DNA from: Bacteroidales bacterium
GTDB taxonomy: Bacteria > Bacteroidota > Bacteroidia > Bacteroidales > F082
Reading direction: 5' to 3'
NCBI GenBank assembly: GCA_016290215.1
Contig: JAEETH010000011.1
Location: 23,918 to 87,917 of the forward strand
Length of the DNA: 64,000 nucleotides
In this document: positions 52,178-61,129 of the stretch, piece by piece
Position numbering within the stretch: the first letter of the stretch is position 1
Layout: every line of letters begins with the position of its first letter
The notes under the pieces: model-generated
Told to the model about the DNA's origin: nothing
What the model saw: the letters and a program-made list of their open reading frames with translations, nothing else
Databases searched by the model: none
Position numbers and translations under genes: made by a program

Positions 52178-52408
52178 ATGGAAACAGTAACACTTACATT
52201 CGACAGCAAGAGTCCATTTGCTGCTAACCTTAATGCTTTTCTCAAGACCGTTCCTTCTGACGTGAAGATCAGCAAAAGCATTAAGCCGAAACGCAAGCGT
52301 AGGACTAACTATCAAATAACCCTTGACACTATCAAAGAAGCTAGGGAAGAAAAAAACGTGACTCATTACGCTTCGGTTGAAGAGCTCTTTGAAAAACTTG
52401 GAATATGA
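52178..52408 (+). CDS. Antitoxin of a YafQ/RelE-type pair
   Basis: 76 residues from the ATG at 52178 (the longer frame from 52127 begins before the promoter and is rejected). A basic Arg/Lys stretch SIKPKRKRRTNYQITLD is central, and the C-terminal half is helical (AREEKNVTHYASVEELFEKL). It overlaps the next gene by four bases (ATGA). The pairing suggests a RelB/DinJ-like antitoxin, though no ribbon-helix-helix motif is plain. Confidence 0.65.
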   Translation: METVTLTFDSKSPFAANLNAFLKTVPSDVKISKSIKPKRKRRTNYQITLDTIKEAREEKNVTHYASVEELFEKLGI

Positions 52409-52686
52409 CATACGAGATAGTCACTACCAAACGATTTGACAAAGAGGTTAAACAGTGCATGAAACGGGGTTATGACATGGAGGACCTTCGTACTGTCATC
52501 AAGACGTTAGCCGAAAAAGGTGCTCTTCCGAAGGAGTACAAGCCCCACAAATTGAAAGGCGATTTCAAGGGAACCATGGAATGTCATGTCAATCCCGACT
52601 GGCTTCTCATTTATGAGAAAGCGGAGAAAATCAAGTTGATACGCCTTCTTCGTACTGGCACCCATGCCGACCTTTATGGAAAATGA
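52405..52686 (+). CDS. YafQ-type mRNA interferase toxin
   Basis: 93 residues with the family pattern: TKRFDKEVKQCMKRGYDMED, HKLKGDFKGTMECHVNPDWL, LIYEKAEKIKLIRLLRTGTH and ADLYGK. The ending TGTHADLYGK matches the TGTHSDLF type seen in YafQ. The RelE-fold toxin cuts mRNA on the ribosome. Its translational coupling to the upstream gene supports the pairing. Confidence 0.85.
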   Translation: MTYEIVTTKRFDKEVKQCMKRGYDMEDLRTVIKTLAEKGALPKEYKPHKLKGDFKGTMECHVNPDWLLIYEKAEKIKLIRLLRTGTHADLYGK

Positions 52687-52789
52687 ATGAATCAGAATAG
52701 TATATAATCAATCGTTGAACTAAAACAATCGAACGAAAGAACAAGATAAACAGAAACTTACATATTAGCAGATAGCACTTGTTGCTGTC

Positions 52790-52947
52790 CTTGACACTCA
52801 AAATTTCCACGAACCCCCCATTTGTGGGGTAACATCTCAAGGACAAGTTGCAAATGTCGTAGTTGCTACGGCGTGGATGACTTGTTGGAGATGTGGGCGT
52901 GGAAACCCTGAGTGTCAAGCAAGGAATTGATTCCACGCTGTTTTTTT
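52790..52947 (+). promoter_or_regulatory. Structured element with alternative stems and T-run
   Basis: An outer stem of about 22 bp (19 matched) joins CTTGACACTC (from 52790) with GAGTGTCAAG (52910-52919), continuing inward to TTTCCACG/CGTGGAAA. Inside are a CCCC/GGGG hairpin, a stem ACATCTC/GAGATGT (52832-52838 and 52888-52894), and a small CGTAG-TTG-CTACG hairpin (52858-52870). GCGTGGAA (52897-52904) can pair instead with TTCCACGC (52931-52938), followed by TG and seven T. The element lies between the toxin pair and the lipoprotein gene at 53027. The rest of this 340-bp gap shows no gene. Confidence 0.5.
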
Positions 52948-53026
52948 GTGTGCATGATTAAAACAAATAATCCACTAACAAATAATTATTAGAAGTTGCA
53001 CCCGACACGAACTTAGGGAAAACAAA

Positions 53027-53917
53027 ATGAAACACTTTTTCTTGTTTATTATGGTATGTGTAGCACTTTCATCATGTGCACCAACCACTTATTATCAAAT
53101 GTACCAAACACAACCGATTTCCGATATTTCGATGCGTGATAACTACATGGTTTTTGAAGACGAAAACTGTGAGGTTTTTTACAATTTCTGGAAAGAGTAT
53201 GGTGAAATTGGTTTTGTCTTTCACAACAAAACTTCTCAGAATCTTTATTTACATCTTGACGAGAGCTTCTTTGTTGAGAATGATATTGCCTATGATTATT
53301 ACCGTAATAGAATTTTCACAAATAGCAGATCTTATATTACTTCAAGTCAATTATCCAATATCTATGGCTCGTCTGTCACTAAATCGAATGCTTCTGCATA
53401 TTCAAATTATTACCAAATTGGTTCGAATGGTTTGGGTAACGCATATGGAAATCAAACTACATACAAAAACGGTTATGTTTATGGTTCGACGGGAACAATC
53501 ACCAATACTACATCAAATAGTGTTTCAGTTGCAGAGAAACAAATAATCTGTATACCTCCTGAAACTTCAAAAATCATTACAGAATTTGACATCACAAGTT
53601 CTGTCTATCGTTCTTGTGACCTATATAGAAATCCAAGAAGGAAAGATTCTCATAGCGTATCATTTAACCAAGATAACACTCCTTTGACATTTGGAAATAG
53701 AATTGCTTATTCGATTGGTGATAACGAGGAATTAATTCGGATAAACAATGATTTTTATGTGTCTAAAATTTCAAATTATTCATCATTTGACATTACTCAA
53801 TTAGAATATATTGAAGTGTGTGGAAAGCAGACACAGAACCAAGTGCGTGTTTTTAAAGAATCAGGGCCTAATCAATTTTATATTCATTATTTGATGAATG
53901 GAGGGAGCAGGCATTAG
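53027..53917 (+). CDS. Lipoprotein of unknown function
   Basis: 296 residues. A lipobox is near VCVALSSCAPTTYY (Cys at residue 17). The mature part is rich in Asn, Ser and Tyr, with a glycine-poor stretch of SNIYGSSVTKSNASAYSNYY. There is no recognisable domain. Base composition is more AT-rich than its neighbours and codon use (many AAT/TAT/AGA) differs from lepA, suggesting foreign origin. Confidence 0.6.
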   Translation: MKHFFLFIMVCVALSSCAPTTYYQMYQTQPISDISMRDNYMVFEDENCEVFYNFWKEYGEIGFVFHNKTSQNLYLHLDESFFVENDIAYDYYRNRIFTNSRSYITSSQLSNIYGSSVTKSNASAYSNYYQIGSNGLGNAYGNQTTYKNGYVYGSTGTITNTTSNSVSVAEKQIICIPPETSKIITEFDITSSVYRSCDLYRNPRRKDSHSVSFNQDNTPLTFGNRIAYSIGDNEELIRINNDFYVSKISNYSSFDITQLEYIEVCGKQTQNQVRVFKESGPNQFYIHYLMNGGSRH

Positions 53918-53974
53918 AAGTGTAATAAATACTCTTCCGAATACTGTTTTCTATTTCATTATATTGTTTTTCAA

Positions 53975-54008
53975 AGGCGCATCAGAATTTTTCAGGTGCG
54001 TCTTTTTA
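53975..54008 (+). terminator. Terminator after the lipoprotein gene
   Basis: AGGCGCATC (53975-53983) pairs with GGTGCGTCT (53995-54003) including two wobbles, followed by TTTTTA. It separates the gene from lepA. Confidence 0.75.
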
Positions 54009-54026
54009 TGGTTTTAGAAAATTCCG

Positions 54027-54034
54027 TACTTTTG
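54027..54034 (+). promoter_or_regulatory. -7 element of lepA
   Basis: TACTTTTG matches TAnnTTTG. The start would be near 54041, so the ATG at 54043 would be almost leaderless. Confidence 0.55.
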
Positions 54035-54042
54035 CGCCCATA

Positions 54043-55830
54043 ATGAAAAACATCCGTAATTTTTGCATCATAGCCCATATCGACCACGGCAAATCGACCT
54101 TGGCCGACAGGCTTTTGGAACTAACACATACGCTCAACGATAAAGAACTCGTTGACCAGGTTTTGGACGACATGGACCTTGAGCGCGAGCGCGGCATCAC
54201 TATTAAGAGCCACGCCATCCAAATGAAATACAACTACAAGGGCGAGGAATATACCCTTAATCTCATCGATACTCCCGGTCACGTCGACTTCTCCTACGAG
54301 GTGTCGCGCAGCATCGCGGCCTGCGAAGGCGCCTTGCTCGTGGTGGATGCTACGCAAGGTATTCAGGCCCAGACGATTGCTAACCTTTATTCTGCCCTTG
54401 AGCATGACCTCGAAATCATCCCCGTGATGAACAAAATCGACATGGACAGCGCGATGGTCGACATCGTAGAGGACCAAATGGTTGACCTCTTGGGCTGCGA
54501 CCCTTCGGAAATCCTGAAGGTCAGCGCGCGAACGGGAGAAGGCGTGCCCGCCGTGCTTGATGCCATTGTGGAGCGCATCCCCTGCCCGAAAGGCGACCCC
54601 GAAGCACCACTGCAAGCCTTGATTTTTGACTCGGTGTTCAACTCGTTTCGTGGCATCATCGCCTATTTCCGCATCATGAACGGCACCATGCACACCAACG
54701 ATTTGGTGAAGTTCTTCGCAACGGGAAAGGAATACAACGCCGACGAGATTGGCGTGCTACAACTGAAGCAAGTGCCTAAGAAAGAGCTTTCTGCGGGCGA
54801 TGTGGGTTACATCATCTCCGGCATCAAGACCTCAAAGGAGGTCAAGGTGGGCGACACCATCACGCATGTCGAAAGGCCCTGCGCCGAGCCGGTGGCAGGC
54901 TTCGAGAACGTGAAACCCATGCTGTTTGCGGGTATCTATCCCGTGGATGCAGATGACTATGAGGAGTTGCGTGCCTCGTTGGAGAAATTGCAACTCAACG
55001 ATGCTTCCTTGGTTTGGGAGCCTGAGTCGTCTGCAGCACTGGGATTCGGCTTCCGCTGTGGTTTCTTGGGCCTCTTGCACATGGAAATCGTGCAGGAACG
55101 CCTCGACCGTGAGTTCGACATGGACGTCATCACCACGGTGCCCAACGTGTCGTTCAAGTGTTTCAAGACTGACGGTGAGATGATTGAGGTTCATAATCCC
55201 AGTGGTCTTCCCGAGGTGACGAAGATCGACCACATCGAGGAGCCGTATATCATCGCCCAGATCATCTCGAAGAACGAATTCACGGGGCCCATCATGACGC
55301 TCTGCATCGACAGGCGTGGAGTATTGAAAAACCAGGTCTATCTCTCCACCGATCGTGTGGAGCTGACTTTCCAGATGCCCCTGAGCGAAATCGTCTTCGA
55401 CTTCTACGACAAACTGAAATCCATCTCGAAGGGCTATGCCTCCTTCGACTATCATATCGCTGGCTATCAGGATGCCGACTTGGTGAAACTCGACATCATG
55501 CTCAACGGTGAGTCCGTCGACGCCTTGTCTACCTTGATACACCGTGGTCATGCCTACGACTTCGGTCGTCGCATGTGTGAGAAGTTGAAGGAATTGATTC
55601 CTCGTCACCAGTTCGACATCGCCATCCAGGCGGCCATCGGAGCGAAGATTATTGCCCGCGAGACGGTACGCCAGGTGCGTAAGGACGTGACGGCGAAGTG
55701 CTACGGCGGCGACGTCTCCCGTAAGCGCAAGCTGTTGGAGAAACAGAAGGCCGGTAAGAAACGTATGCGTCAAATCGGCAACGTCGAGGTGCCGCAGTCG
55801 GCATTCCTTGCTGTCTTGAAATTAGATTAA
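54043..55830 (+). CDS. lepA: Elongation factor 4 (LepA)
   Basis: 595 residues. G1 [16 protein letters not shown]3 DTPGHVDF and G4 MNKIDMD are present; the C-terminal LepA-specific domain ends with [20 protein letters not shown]-like residues ([18 protein letters not shown]). LepA is a ribosome-binding GTPase connected to back-translocation or assembly. Length is typical. The gene is followed by a GTAGAGACG palindrome instead of a T-run terminator. Confidence 0.97.
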   Translation: MKNIRNFCIIAHIDHGKSTLADRLLELTHTLNDKELVDQVLDDMDLERERGITIKSHAIQMKYNYKGEEYTLNLIDTPGHVDFSYEVSRSIAACEGALLVVDATQGIQAQTIANLYSALEHDLEIIPVMNKIDMDSAMVDIVEDQMVDLLGCDPSEILKVSARTGEGVPAVLDAIVERIPCPKGDPEAPLQALIFDSVFNSFRGIIAYFRIMNGTMHTNDLVKFFATGKEYNADEIGVLQLKQVPKKELSAGDVGYIISGIKTSKEVKVGDTITHVERPCAEPVAGFENVKPMLFAGIYPVDADDYEELRASLEKLQLNDASLVWEPESSAALGFGFRCGFLGLLHMEIVQERLDREFDMDVITTVPNVSFKCFKTDGEMIEVHNPSGLPEVTKIDHIEEPYIIAQIISKNEFTGPIMTLCIDRRGVLKNQVYLSTDRVELTFQMPLSEIVFDFYDKLKSISKGYASFDYHIAGYQDADLVKLDIMLNGESVDALSTLIHRGHAYDFGRRMCEKLKELIPRHQFDIAIQAAIGAKIIARETVRQVRKDVTAKCYGGDVSRKRKLLEKQKAGKKRMRQIGNVEVPQSAFLAVLKLD

Positions 55831-55835
55831 TCCTT

Positions 55836-55863
55836 GTAGAGACGTGCCATGGCGCGTCTCTAC
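55836..55863. repeat. GTAGAGACG palindrome after lepA
   Basis: GTAGAGACGTGCCAT (55836-55850) pairs with GGCGCGTCTCTAC (55851-55863). The same arms form the terminator after infB at 27574. A CAATCAAC-rich stretch follows to the next start. Confidence 0.7.
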
Positions 55864-55908
55864 AATCAACAATCAACGATCAACAATTCAACAATCAACA
55901 AATAAACT

Positions 55909-57207
55909 ATGGAACACCTTATCCCTGCATGGATGTTAATTCCTTTCGTCGTGATGCTCCTCTGCATCGCCGTCTTGCCATTGCTGCCCAAGGTGGGCGA
56001 GTGGTGGGAACACAACCTTCACAAACTGTATGTGTCGCTCATCCTGGGCGTGCCCGTGGGCATTTGGCTTTGCGTGAACGGCATGAGCCACGAACTGATT
56101 CATCAGATGATTTTCGACTATGTCCCCTTCATCTTGTTGCTGATGGCACTGTTTGTCACCACTGGCGGCATCTGCATCAAGGGTGACCTTGTGGCAAAAC
56201 CGACTACCAACACCATCATTCTTGGCATCGGCTGGCTTTTGGCCTCTTTTATGGGTACCACGGGAGCCGCCATGCTGCTGATTCGCTTGGTATTGCAGAC
56301 CATCTCGCAGCGTAAGTACAAGATGCACACAGTCCTCTTCTTCATCGCAATCGTGGCCAACTGCGGCGGTCTGCTGTCACCTCTCGGCGACCCGCCCTTG
56401 TTCCTACTGTTCCAGAAAGGCGCCAGCTTTGGATGGTGGATGCAAAATATGTTCCTTGAATGGCTCGTCACGGGTGTTTTGCTGCTGCTTGTCTATTTCT
56501 TGGTGGATACTTATTTCTACCGCAAGGAGCCTAAGGAAAACCTCGCAGCCGACGAAGCCCAACAGGTGTCGCTGCAATTCTCCGGCCTCATCAATATCGT
56601 GTGGTTGCTCTGCATCATCGCCAGCACCATGTTCATCAACAAGACCTACATCCCGGCCATGGGCGGCGAACATGCTCCGTGGTATTTGAGGCTCTTGCGC
56701 GAATGGGTGTTTATCGCCATCATCGTGTGCTCGTGGCTGACCACGAAGAAGAAAGCCCGCACCGACAACAACTACTCTTGGGTGCCTATCCTCGAAGTGG
56801 CCTGCGTGTTCGTTGGCATCTTCGCCACGATGACGCCTGCCCTGATGTTCCTTGAGCAGATGAAAGAGACCATCCAAGCCTTCATCAGCCAGCCTTGGCA
56901 GTATGTCTATTGCACCGGTGTGCTGTCGGCTTTCCTCGACAATGCGCCTACCGCAATGGTGTTCAACTCCATGGCACCTTACGGCGACATCGTTGGTTTG
57001 GCCTCCGACCCATTCCTGAAAGCCATCTCGATGGGTGCCGTGTTCTTCGGCGCCTTGACCTATATCGGCAACGGCCCCAACTTCATGGTGAAGTCCATCG
57101 CCGAGCAAGAAGGCATCAAGATGCCGTCGTTCTTTGGCTATATGGCCAAGTTCTCACTCGTCGTGTGCCTGCCCATCTACGTGATTGTGCAACTTATTTT
57201 CATCTAA
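55909..57207 (+). CDS. nhaD: Na+/H+ antiporter NhaD
   Basis: 432 residues with about 12 membrane helices. The protein has the NhaD-type segments TTGGICIKGDLVAKPTTNTI, IAIVANCGGLLSPLGDPPLF and ATMTPALMFLEQM, and FLDNAPTAMVFNSMAPYGDI carries the ion-binding region. NhaD exchanges Na+ or Li+ for protons in the inner membrane. It precedes dprA by 12 bp and shares an operon with it. Confidence 0.9.
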   Translation: MEHLIPAWMLIPFVVMLLCIAVLPLLPKVGEWWEHNLHKLYVSLILGVPVGIWLCVNGMSHELIHQMIFDYVPFILLLMALFVTTGGICIKGDLVAKPTTNTIILGIGWLLASFMGTTGAAMLLIRLVLQTISQRKYKMHTVLFFIAIVANCGGLLSPLGDPPLFLLFQKGASFGWWMQNMFLEWLVTGVLLLLVYFLVDTYFYRKEPKENLAADEAQQVSLQFSGLINIVWLLCIIASTMFINKTYIPAMGGEHAPWYLRLLREWVFIAIIVCSWLTTKKKARTDNNYSWVPILEVACVFVGIFATMTPALMFLEQMKETIQAFISQPWQYVYCTGVLSAFLDNAPTAMVFNSMAPYGDIVGLASDPFLKAISMGAVFFGALTYIGNGPNFMVKSIAEQEGIKMPSFFGYMAKFSLVVCLPIYVIVQLIFI

Positions 57208-57219
57208 TAGCACAAAAGC

Positions 57220-58320
57220 ATGTCCGACGGTATTCTCTACGAGATAGCGATGACACTGCTGCCTGGTATCGGTGATATCAGCGGGAAGAAGTTTGTGCAA
57301 TATTGTGGCAGCGCGGAGGCCGTCTTCAAGGAGACGCGCAAGTCGTTGGAGAAGATTACGGGCATGAGGGAAGCTTCCATCGACGCCATCTGCAAGCCGA
57401 AGGAATACTTGAAACGGGCCGAGGAAGAGATTGGTTTTATCGAGAAAAACGCCATCCAACCTTTGTTTTTCCTCGATTCCGACTATCCACGCCGCCTCTT
57501 GCAGTGCGACGATGGCCCGATGATGTTGTACTACAAAGGCAAGGCCAACCTCAACGCCAACCGCGTGGTGGCCATCGTTGGCACACGCAACATCACAGAA
57601 TATGGCAAGGAGAATTGCAGTCAGTTAGTGGAAGACTTGAAAGACGATAATGTGCTGGTTGTAAGTGGATTGGCGTACGGTGTCGACACTTGCGCTCATA
57701 AGGCCTCAGTGAAAAACGGTATCCCCACCGTAGGCGTGATGGGTTGTGGCATGCAGCAAATCTATCCTGCCCCTAACAAGAAGCTGGCATCTGAGATGAT
57801 AGAGCAGGGTGGAGGCATCCTCACCGAGTGCATGAGTGGCACCCAGCCCGACCGAGAGAACTTCCCGCGCCGCAATCGTATCATTGCAGGCATGGCGGAT
57901 GCTGTGGTCGTCATCGAGTCGGCGATGAAGGGCGGCTCATTGATTACTGCCGACTTGGCCAACTCCTATAACCGTGATGTTTTCGCCTATCCAGGCCGCG
58001 TCATGGACCTCTACAGCCAAGGCTGCAACTACCTCATCCGCACCAACCGTGCCCATCTCATGGAAAGTGTGCTCAACTTGCGTTACATCATGCGCTGGGA
58101 CTCGGAGACGAAGAGCGAGAAACAAACGGCCTTGTTCCGTGAGTTCACCGCCGAGGAAAAATTGGTGATGGACTGCTTTGGCTCAAGTGCATTGGTCAAC
58201 CTCGACGACATCATCGTGAAGACGGAGTTACCGACCACGAAGATTGCTGCCATCCTGTTGACATTGGAATTTGATGGCGTGCTGATGGCATTGCCCGGAA
58301 AACGTTACCAGAAATGTTAG
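57220..58320 (+). CDS. dprA: DNA processing protein DprA
   Basis: 366 residues. The Rossmann-like core contains VAIVGTRNITEYGKENCSQL, VVSGLAYGVDTCAHKASV, VGVMGCGMQQIYP and NRIIAGMADAVVVIES. An N-terminal helix-hairpin-helix-like part and a C-terminal winged helix complete it. DprA loads RecA onto incoming single-stranded DNA. It overlaps rsgA by seven bases. Confidence 0.93.
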   Translation: MSDGILYEIAMTLLPGIGDISGKKFVQYCGSAEAVFKETRKSLEKITGMREASIDAICKPKEYLKRAEEEIGFIEKNAIQPLFFLDSDYPRRLLQCDDGPMMLYYKGKANLNANRVVAIVGTRNITEYGKENCSQLVEDLKDDNVLVVSGLAYGVDTCAHKASVKNGIPTVGVMGCGMQQIYPAPNKKLASEMIEQGGGILTECMSGTQPDRENFPRRNRIIAGMADAVVVIESAMKGGSLITADLANSYNRDVFAYPGRVMDLYSQGCNYLIRTNRAHLMESVLNLRYIMRWDSETKSEKQTALFREFTAEEKLVMDCFGSSALVNLDDIIVKTELPTTKIAAILLTLEFDGVLMALPGKRYQKC

Positions 58321-59249
58321 GCAAGGTCATCAAATCGACGGGCAGCTGGTATATCGTCATCGATGAGACGGGTCGCCAATGGGAATGCCGCTTGCGGGGC
58401 AAAATCCGCTTGGACGGCATCCGAAGCACCAACCCTGTTGCCGTGGGCGACAACGTGCAGTTTGAGCAGGAACCTGGAAAGGAGACTGGCGTTATCAAGA
58501 AGATTGAACCGCGAGATAATGTGATTGTCCGCCAGTCGGTCAACCTAAGCAAGGCCTCGCATATCCTCGCCGCCAACGTCGACTTGGCCATTGTGGTGGC
58601 CACCATCGCCCAGCCGCGCACTTCAACGGGTTTCATCGACCGTTTTTTGGTCACCGCCGAAGCCTACCACATCCCTGCCGCCTTGATTTTCAACAAGTGC
58701 GACCTCTACACCGACGAGCAGATAGGGGAGATGTGCGTGCTGATGGAATACTACCAGAGCCTTGGCTACACCTCGTTCGGCGTGTCAGCCAAGACGGGCT
58801 TCCAAATCGACCAACTGAAAGCCTTGATGCAAGGGAAGATATGCCTTTTCTCAGGCCATTCTGGTGTGGGCAAGTCGGCGCTTGTAAATGCTCTTGACCC
58901 CTCGCTGAACGTCCGTATCGGTGAAATTTCGAACTATCATGAGAAAGGCAAGCACACCACCACTTTTGCCGAGATGCACCATCTCGACTTCGGCGCTTGG
59001 ATTGTCGATACCCCTGGTATCAAGGAATTTGTGTTGTACGACATTGAAAAAGAGACTCTTGCACAGCGTTTTCCCGAGATGCGCAACTTGATGAGCGAAT
59101 GCCGTTTCGCCAACTGCACCCACACCCACGAACCTGGTTGCGCGGTGAAAGCCGCTGTCGAAAACGGCGACATCGCCGACTGGCGTTATGTGAATTACAT
59201 CCGCATGATGACAGATGAAAGCCATGAATCTGTGAAAGAAGAAGGATGA
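58314..59249 (+). CDS. rsgA: Ribosome small subunit GTPase RsgA
   Basis: 311 residues. N-terminal OB domain (RGKIRLDGIRSTNPVAVGDN), then a circularly permuted G domain: FNKCDLY (G4), CLFSGHSGVGKSALVNAL (G1) and DTPGIKEFVL (G3), then zinc site CRFANCTHTHEPGCAVKAAV. It helps 30S maturation. The start overlaps the end of dprA, which indicates translational coupling. Confidence 0.95.
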   Translation: MLGKVIKSTGSWYIVIDETGRQWECRLRGKIRLDGIRSTNPVAVGDNVQFEQEPGKETGVIKKIEPRDNVIVRQSVNLSKASHILAANVDLAIVVATIAQPRTSTGFIDRFLVTAEAYHIPAALIFNKCDLYTDEQIGEMCVLMEYYQSLGYTSFGVSAKTGFQIDQLKALMQGKICLFSGHSGVGKSALVNALDPSLNVRIGEISNYHEKGKHTTTFAEMHHLDFGAWIVDTPGIKEFVLYDIEKETLAQRFPEMRNLMSECRFANCTHTHEPGCAVKAAVENGDIADWRYVNYIRMMTDESHESVKEEG

Positions 59250-59254
59250 TTTTG

Positions 59255-59328
59255 GACACGGGACTTCGAGACACGGGACATGGGACGACGGTTTGTCTCG
59301 CGTCTCGCAGTCTCGCAGTCCCGCGACA
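59255..59328. repeat. GACACGGGAC-type repeat
   Basis: GGACACGGGACTTCGAGACA (59255-59274) continues to GACGACGG and is followed by the complementary GTCTCGCGTCTCGCAGTCTC and CGCAGTCCCGCGAC. It is related to 28183-28225. It fills the rsgA-nadK gap. Confidence 0.5.
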
Positions 59329-59360
59329 AAAAATGAATAAATAGTTGAAAAGACAAAAAT

Positions 59361-60233
59361 ATGACCATCGCCCTATTTGGAAAAACCATTGCCCCAGAGA
59401 ATGGGGAATATATGCGGCAATTGTTCAAAGAATTGTCTGACAATCAGGTTGAAATCCAAGTTTATCAGCCTTTTGCCGACATTGTCGCCGTCTACGTCCC
59501 TGTAGGCGTAAAATATAAAGCTTTCAGTTCCCATGAGGACTTAGACGCCGACCTGCTGTTTTCCATCGGCGGCGACGGAACGATTTTGGATACCGTTCCC
59601 TTCGTTCTCGACTCGGGCATTCCAGTGGCAGGCATTAACATGGGGCGTTTGGGATTTCTTTCTGGCATCTCAAAAAACGAGATTGACGTGGCGGTAAAGA
59701 GCGTGCTCACAAACGATTATACCGTTGAGCAGAGAACTTTGTTAGAACTCGTTTCTCCCGAAAAAGTGTTTGGCGACGTGAAATATGCTCTCAATGAGTT
59801 GAACGTTATCCGAAACCCAGAGCATAGTCTTTTGGCTATCAAGGTGTTTGTCGACGATGTGTATCTCAACACCTATTGGGGCGACGGCATCCTGTTGGCC
59901 ACCCCGACGGGTTCCACGGCCTATTCTTTAAGTGCAGGTGGTCCCATCATCGCGCCGAACGCGAAGAATTTCGTCATCACGCCCATCGCCACGCATAATT
60001 TGACAGTGCGTCCCGTCGTTATTCCCGACGACAGCACCATCCGCATCCAGGTGGAAGGTCGTGAGAAAAAATTTGTCTTCAGTATGGATTCAAGAAGCTG
60101 TACCTTAGATACTTCCGTTCAGCTTGAGGTACGCAAGGCGAGCTTCTGCCTCAACTTGGTAAGGATGTGTGGCGAGGACTTTTTCAGCACCATTCGCAAC
60201 AAATTGATGTGGGGAAAAGACAATAGAAACTGA
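59361..60233 (+). CDS. nadK: NAD kinase
   Basis: 290 residues. The GGDGTILDTVPFVLDSGIPV motif (residues 73-92) is the family signature, with GRLGFLSGI and a later TPTGSTAYSLSAGGPIIAP. It makes NADP+ from NAD+ and ATP in the cytoplasm. It is the gene before the porG-uppS-bamA cluster, as in other Bacteroidales. Confidence 0.96.
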   Translation: MTIALFGKTIAPENGEYMRQLFKELSDNQVEIQVYQPFADIVAVYVPVGVKYKAFSSHEDLDADLLFSIGGDGTILDTVPFVLDSGIPVAGINMGRLGFLSGISKNEIDVAVKSVLTNDYTVEQRTLLELVSPEKVFGDVKYALNELNVIRNPEHSLLAIKVFVDDVYLNTYWGDGILLATPTGSTAYSLSAGGPIIAPNAKNFVITPIATHNLTVRPVVIPDDSTIRIQVEGREKKFVFSMDSRSCTLDTSVQLEVRKASFCLNLVRMCGEDFFSTIRNKLMWGKDNRN

Positions 60234-60261
60234 TTTCTTTCGTTTTCAATGGAAAAATTCC

Positions 60262-60269
60262 TAATTTTG
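60262..60269 (+). promoter_or_regulatory. -7 element of porG-uppS-bamA
   Basis: TAATTTTG matches TAnnTTTG, 12 bp before the ATG at 60282. A TTTC word lies about 20 bases upstream. Confidence 0.55.
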
Positions 60270-60281
60270 CAGGCTTGAACT

Positions 60282-61127
60282 ATGTATAGAAAATTTCGTT
60301 TTTTATTGATAATGAGTTGCTTGGCTGTTTTTGCACAAGCCAAAGCCCAATTTAATGACCCCAAAACCTTGGAGGTGGGGCCGCATGTCGGTGTGAGTTA
60401 CTATATGGGCGACCTCAATCCGATGAAACCTTTTGCCCAGTCGCGCTTGCAGTATGGAGGTCTTGTGCGTTTCAATTACAACAACCGCTGGACCTTCCGT
60501 TTCGACTTTGCTCATGCCACGGTGACGGCCTCCGACGAGGTCATCAAATGGCGTCCCGAGCGCGGTTTGAATTTCACTTCGCATATCAACGATTTCAGCT
60601 TTGTGGCGGAGTTTAATTTCATCGAATACTACACGGGCAACCCGAAAAAGAATGTGTCGCCTTATATCTTCGGCGGCTTTTCGGTGTTTCAATACACGGT
60701 TTTCGCCCAAGCGGGCGACAACATGGTCAACCTGAGTAACTATCAGACCGAAGGTCCTCAAGACCCCAATGCGAAATGGTATGACAAAATGTTTGGCAAG
60801 ACCAGTCCCGTGGGCATTTCCATTCCCTTTGGCATGGGCGTGAAACTCTCGCTGTCGCGTCACATGGCCGCCACGGTGGAATGGCGTATGCAGAAGACCT
60901 TCACCGATTATCTGGATGATGTCGCCAAAGTGTATCCCCAACATCATGCCTTCTATACCGACGAAAATGACAACACATACGACCTAACCGACCCCACTGG
61001 CAACTACCGCGCTGGCCATCAGCGTGGCAACTCAGCCTTCAACGACTGGTTCGGCATGGCGCGTGTGTCATTAACTTGGAAGTTCAACCTGCCCGATGGC
61101 AGAGGCTGTAACCTAAGCAAATTCTGA
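60282..61127 (+). CDS. porG: PorG-like outer-membrane protein (DUF6089), T9SS component
   Basis: 281 residues with a signal peptide ending near QAKAQ. The protein is rich in alternating strands (VGVSYYMGDLNPMKPFAQSR, GGLVRFNYNNRWTFRFDFAH, VSPYIFGGFSVFQYTVFAQA) and resembles the DUF6089 group, which includes PorG, an outer-membrane partner of the type IX machine. The arrangement before uppS and bamA is the one found in Porphyromonas. It fits the two T9SS cargo genes in this window. Confidence 0.75.
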   Translation: MYRKFRFLLIMSCLAVFAQAKAQFNDPKTLEVGPHVGVSYYMGDLNPMKPFAQSRLQYGGLVRFNYNNRWTFRFDFAHATVTASDEVIKWRPERGLNFTSHINDFSFVAEFNFIEYYTGNPKKNVSPYIFGGFSVFQYTVFAQAGDNMVNLSNYQTEGPQDPNAKWYDKMFGKTSPVGISIPFGMGVKLSLSRHMAATVEWRMQKTFTDYLDDVAKVYPQHHAFYTDENDNTYDLTDPTGNYRAGHQRGNSAFNDWFGMARVSLTWKFNLPDGRGCNLSKF

Positions 61128-61129
61128 CT

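Noticed and set aside
52631-52936. 101-residue minus-strand reading frame
   Set aside because: It crosses the inverted repeat and the end of the toxin gene and has no domain.
54832-55773. 313-residue minus-strand reading frame
   Set aside because: Antisense to lepA.
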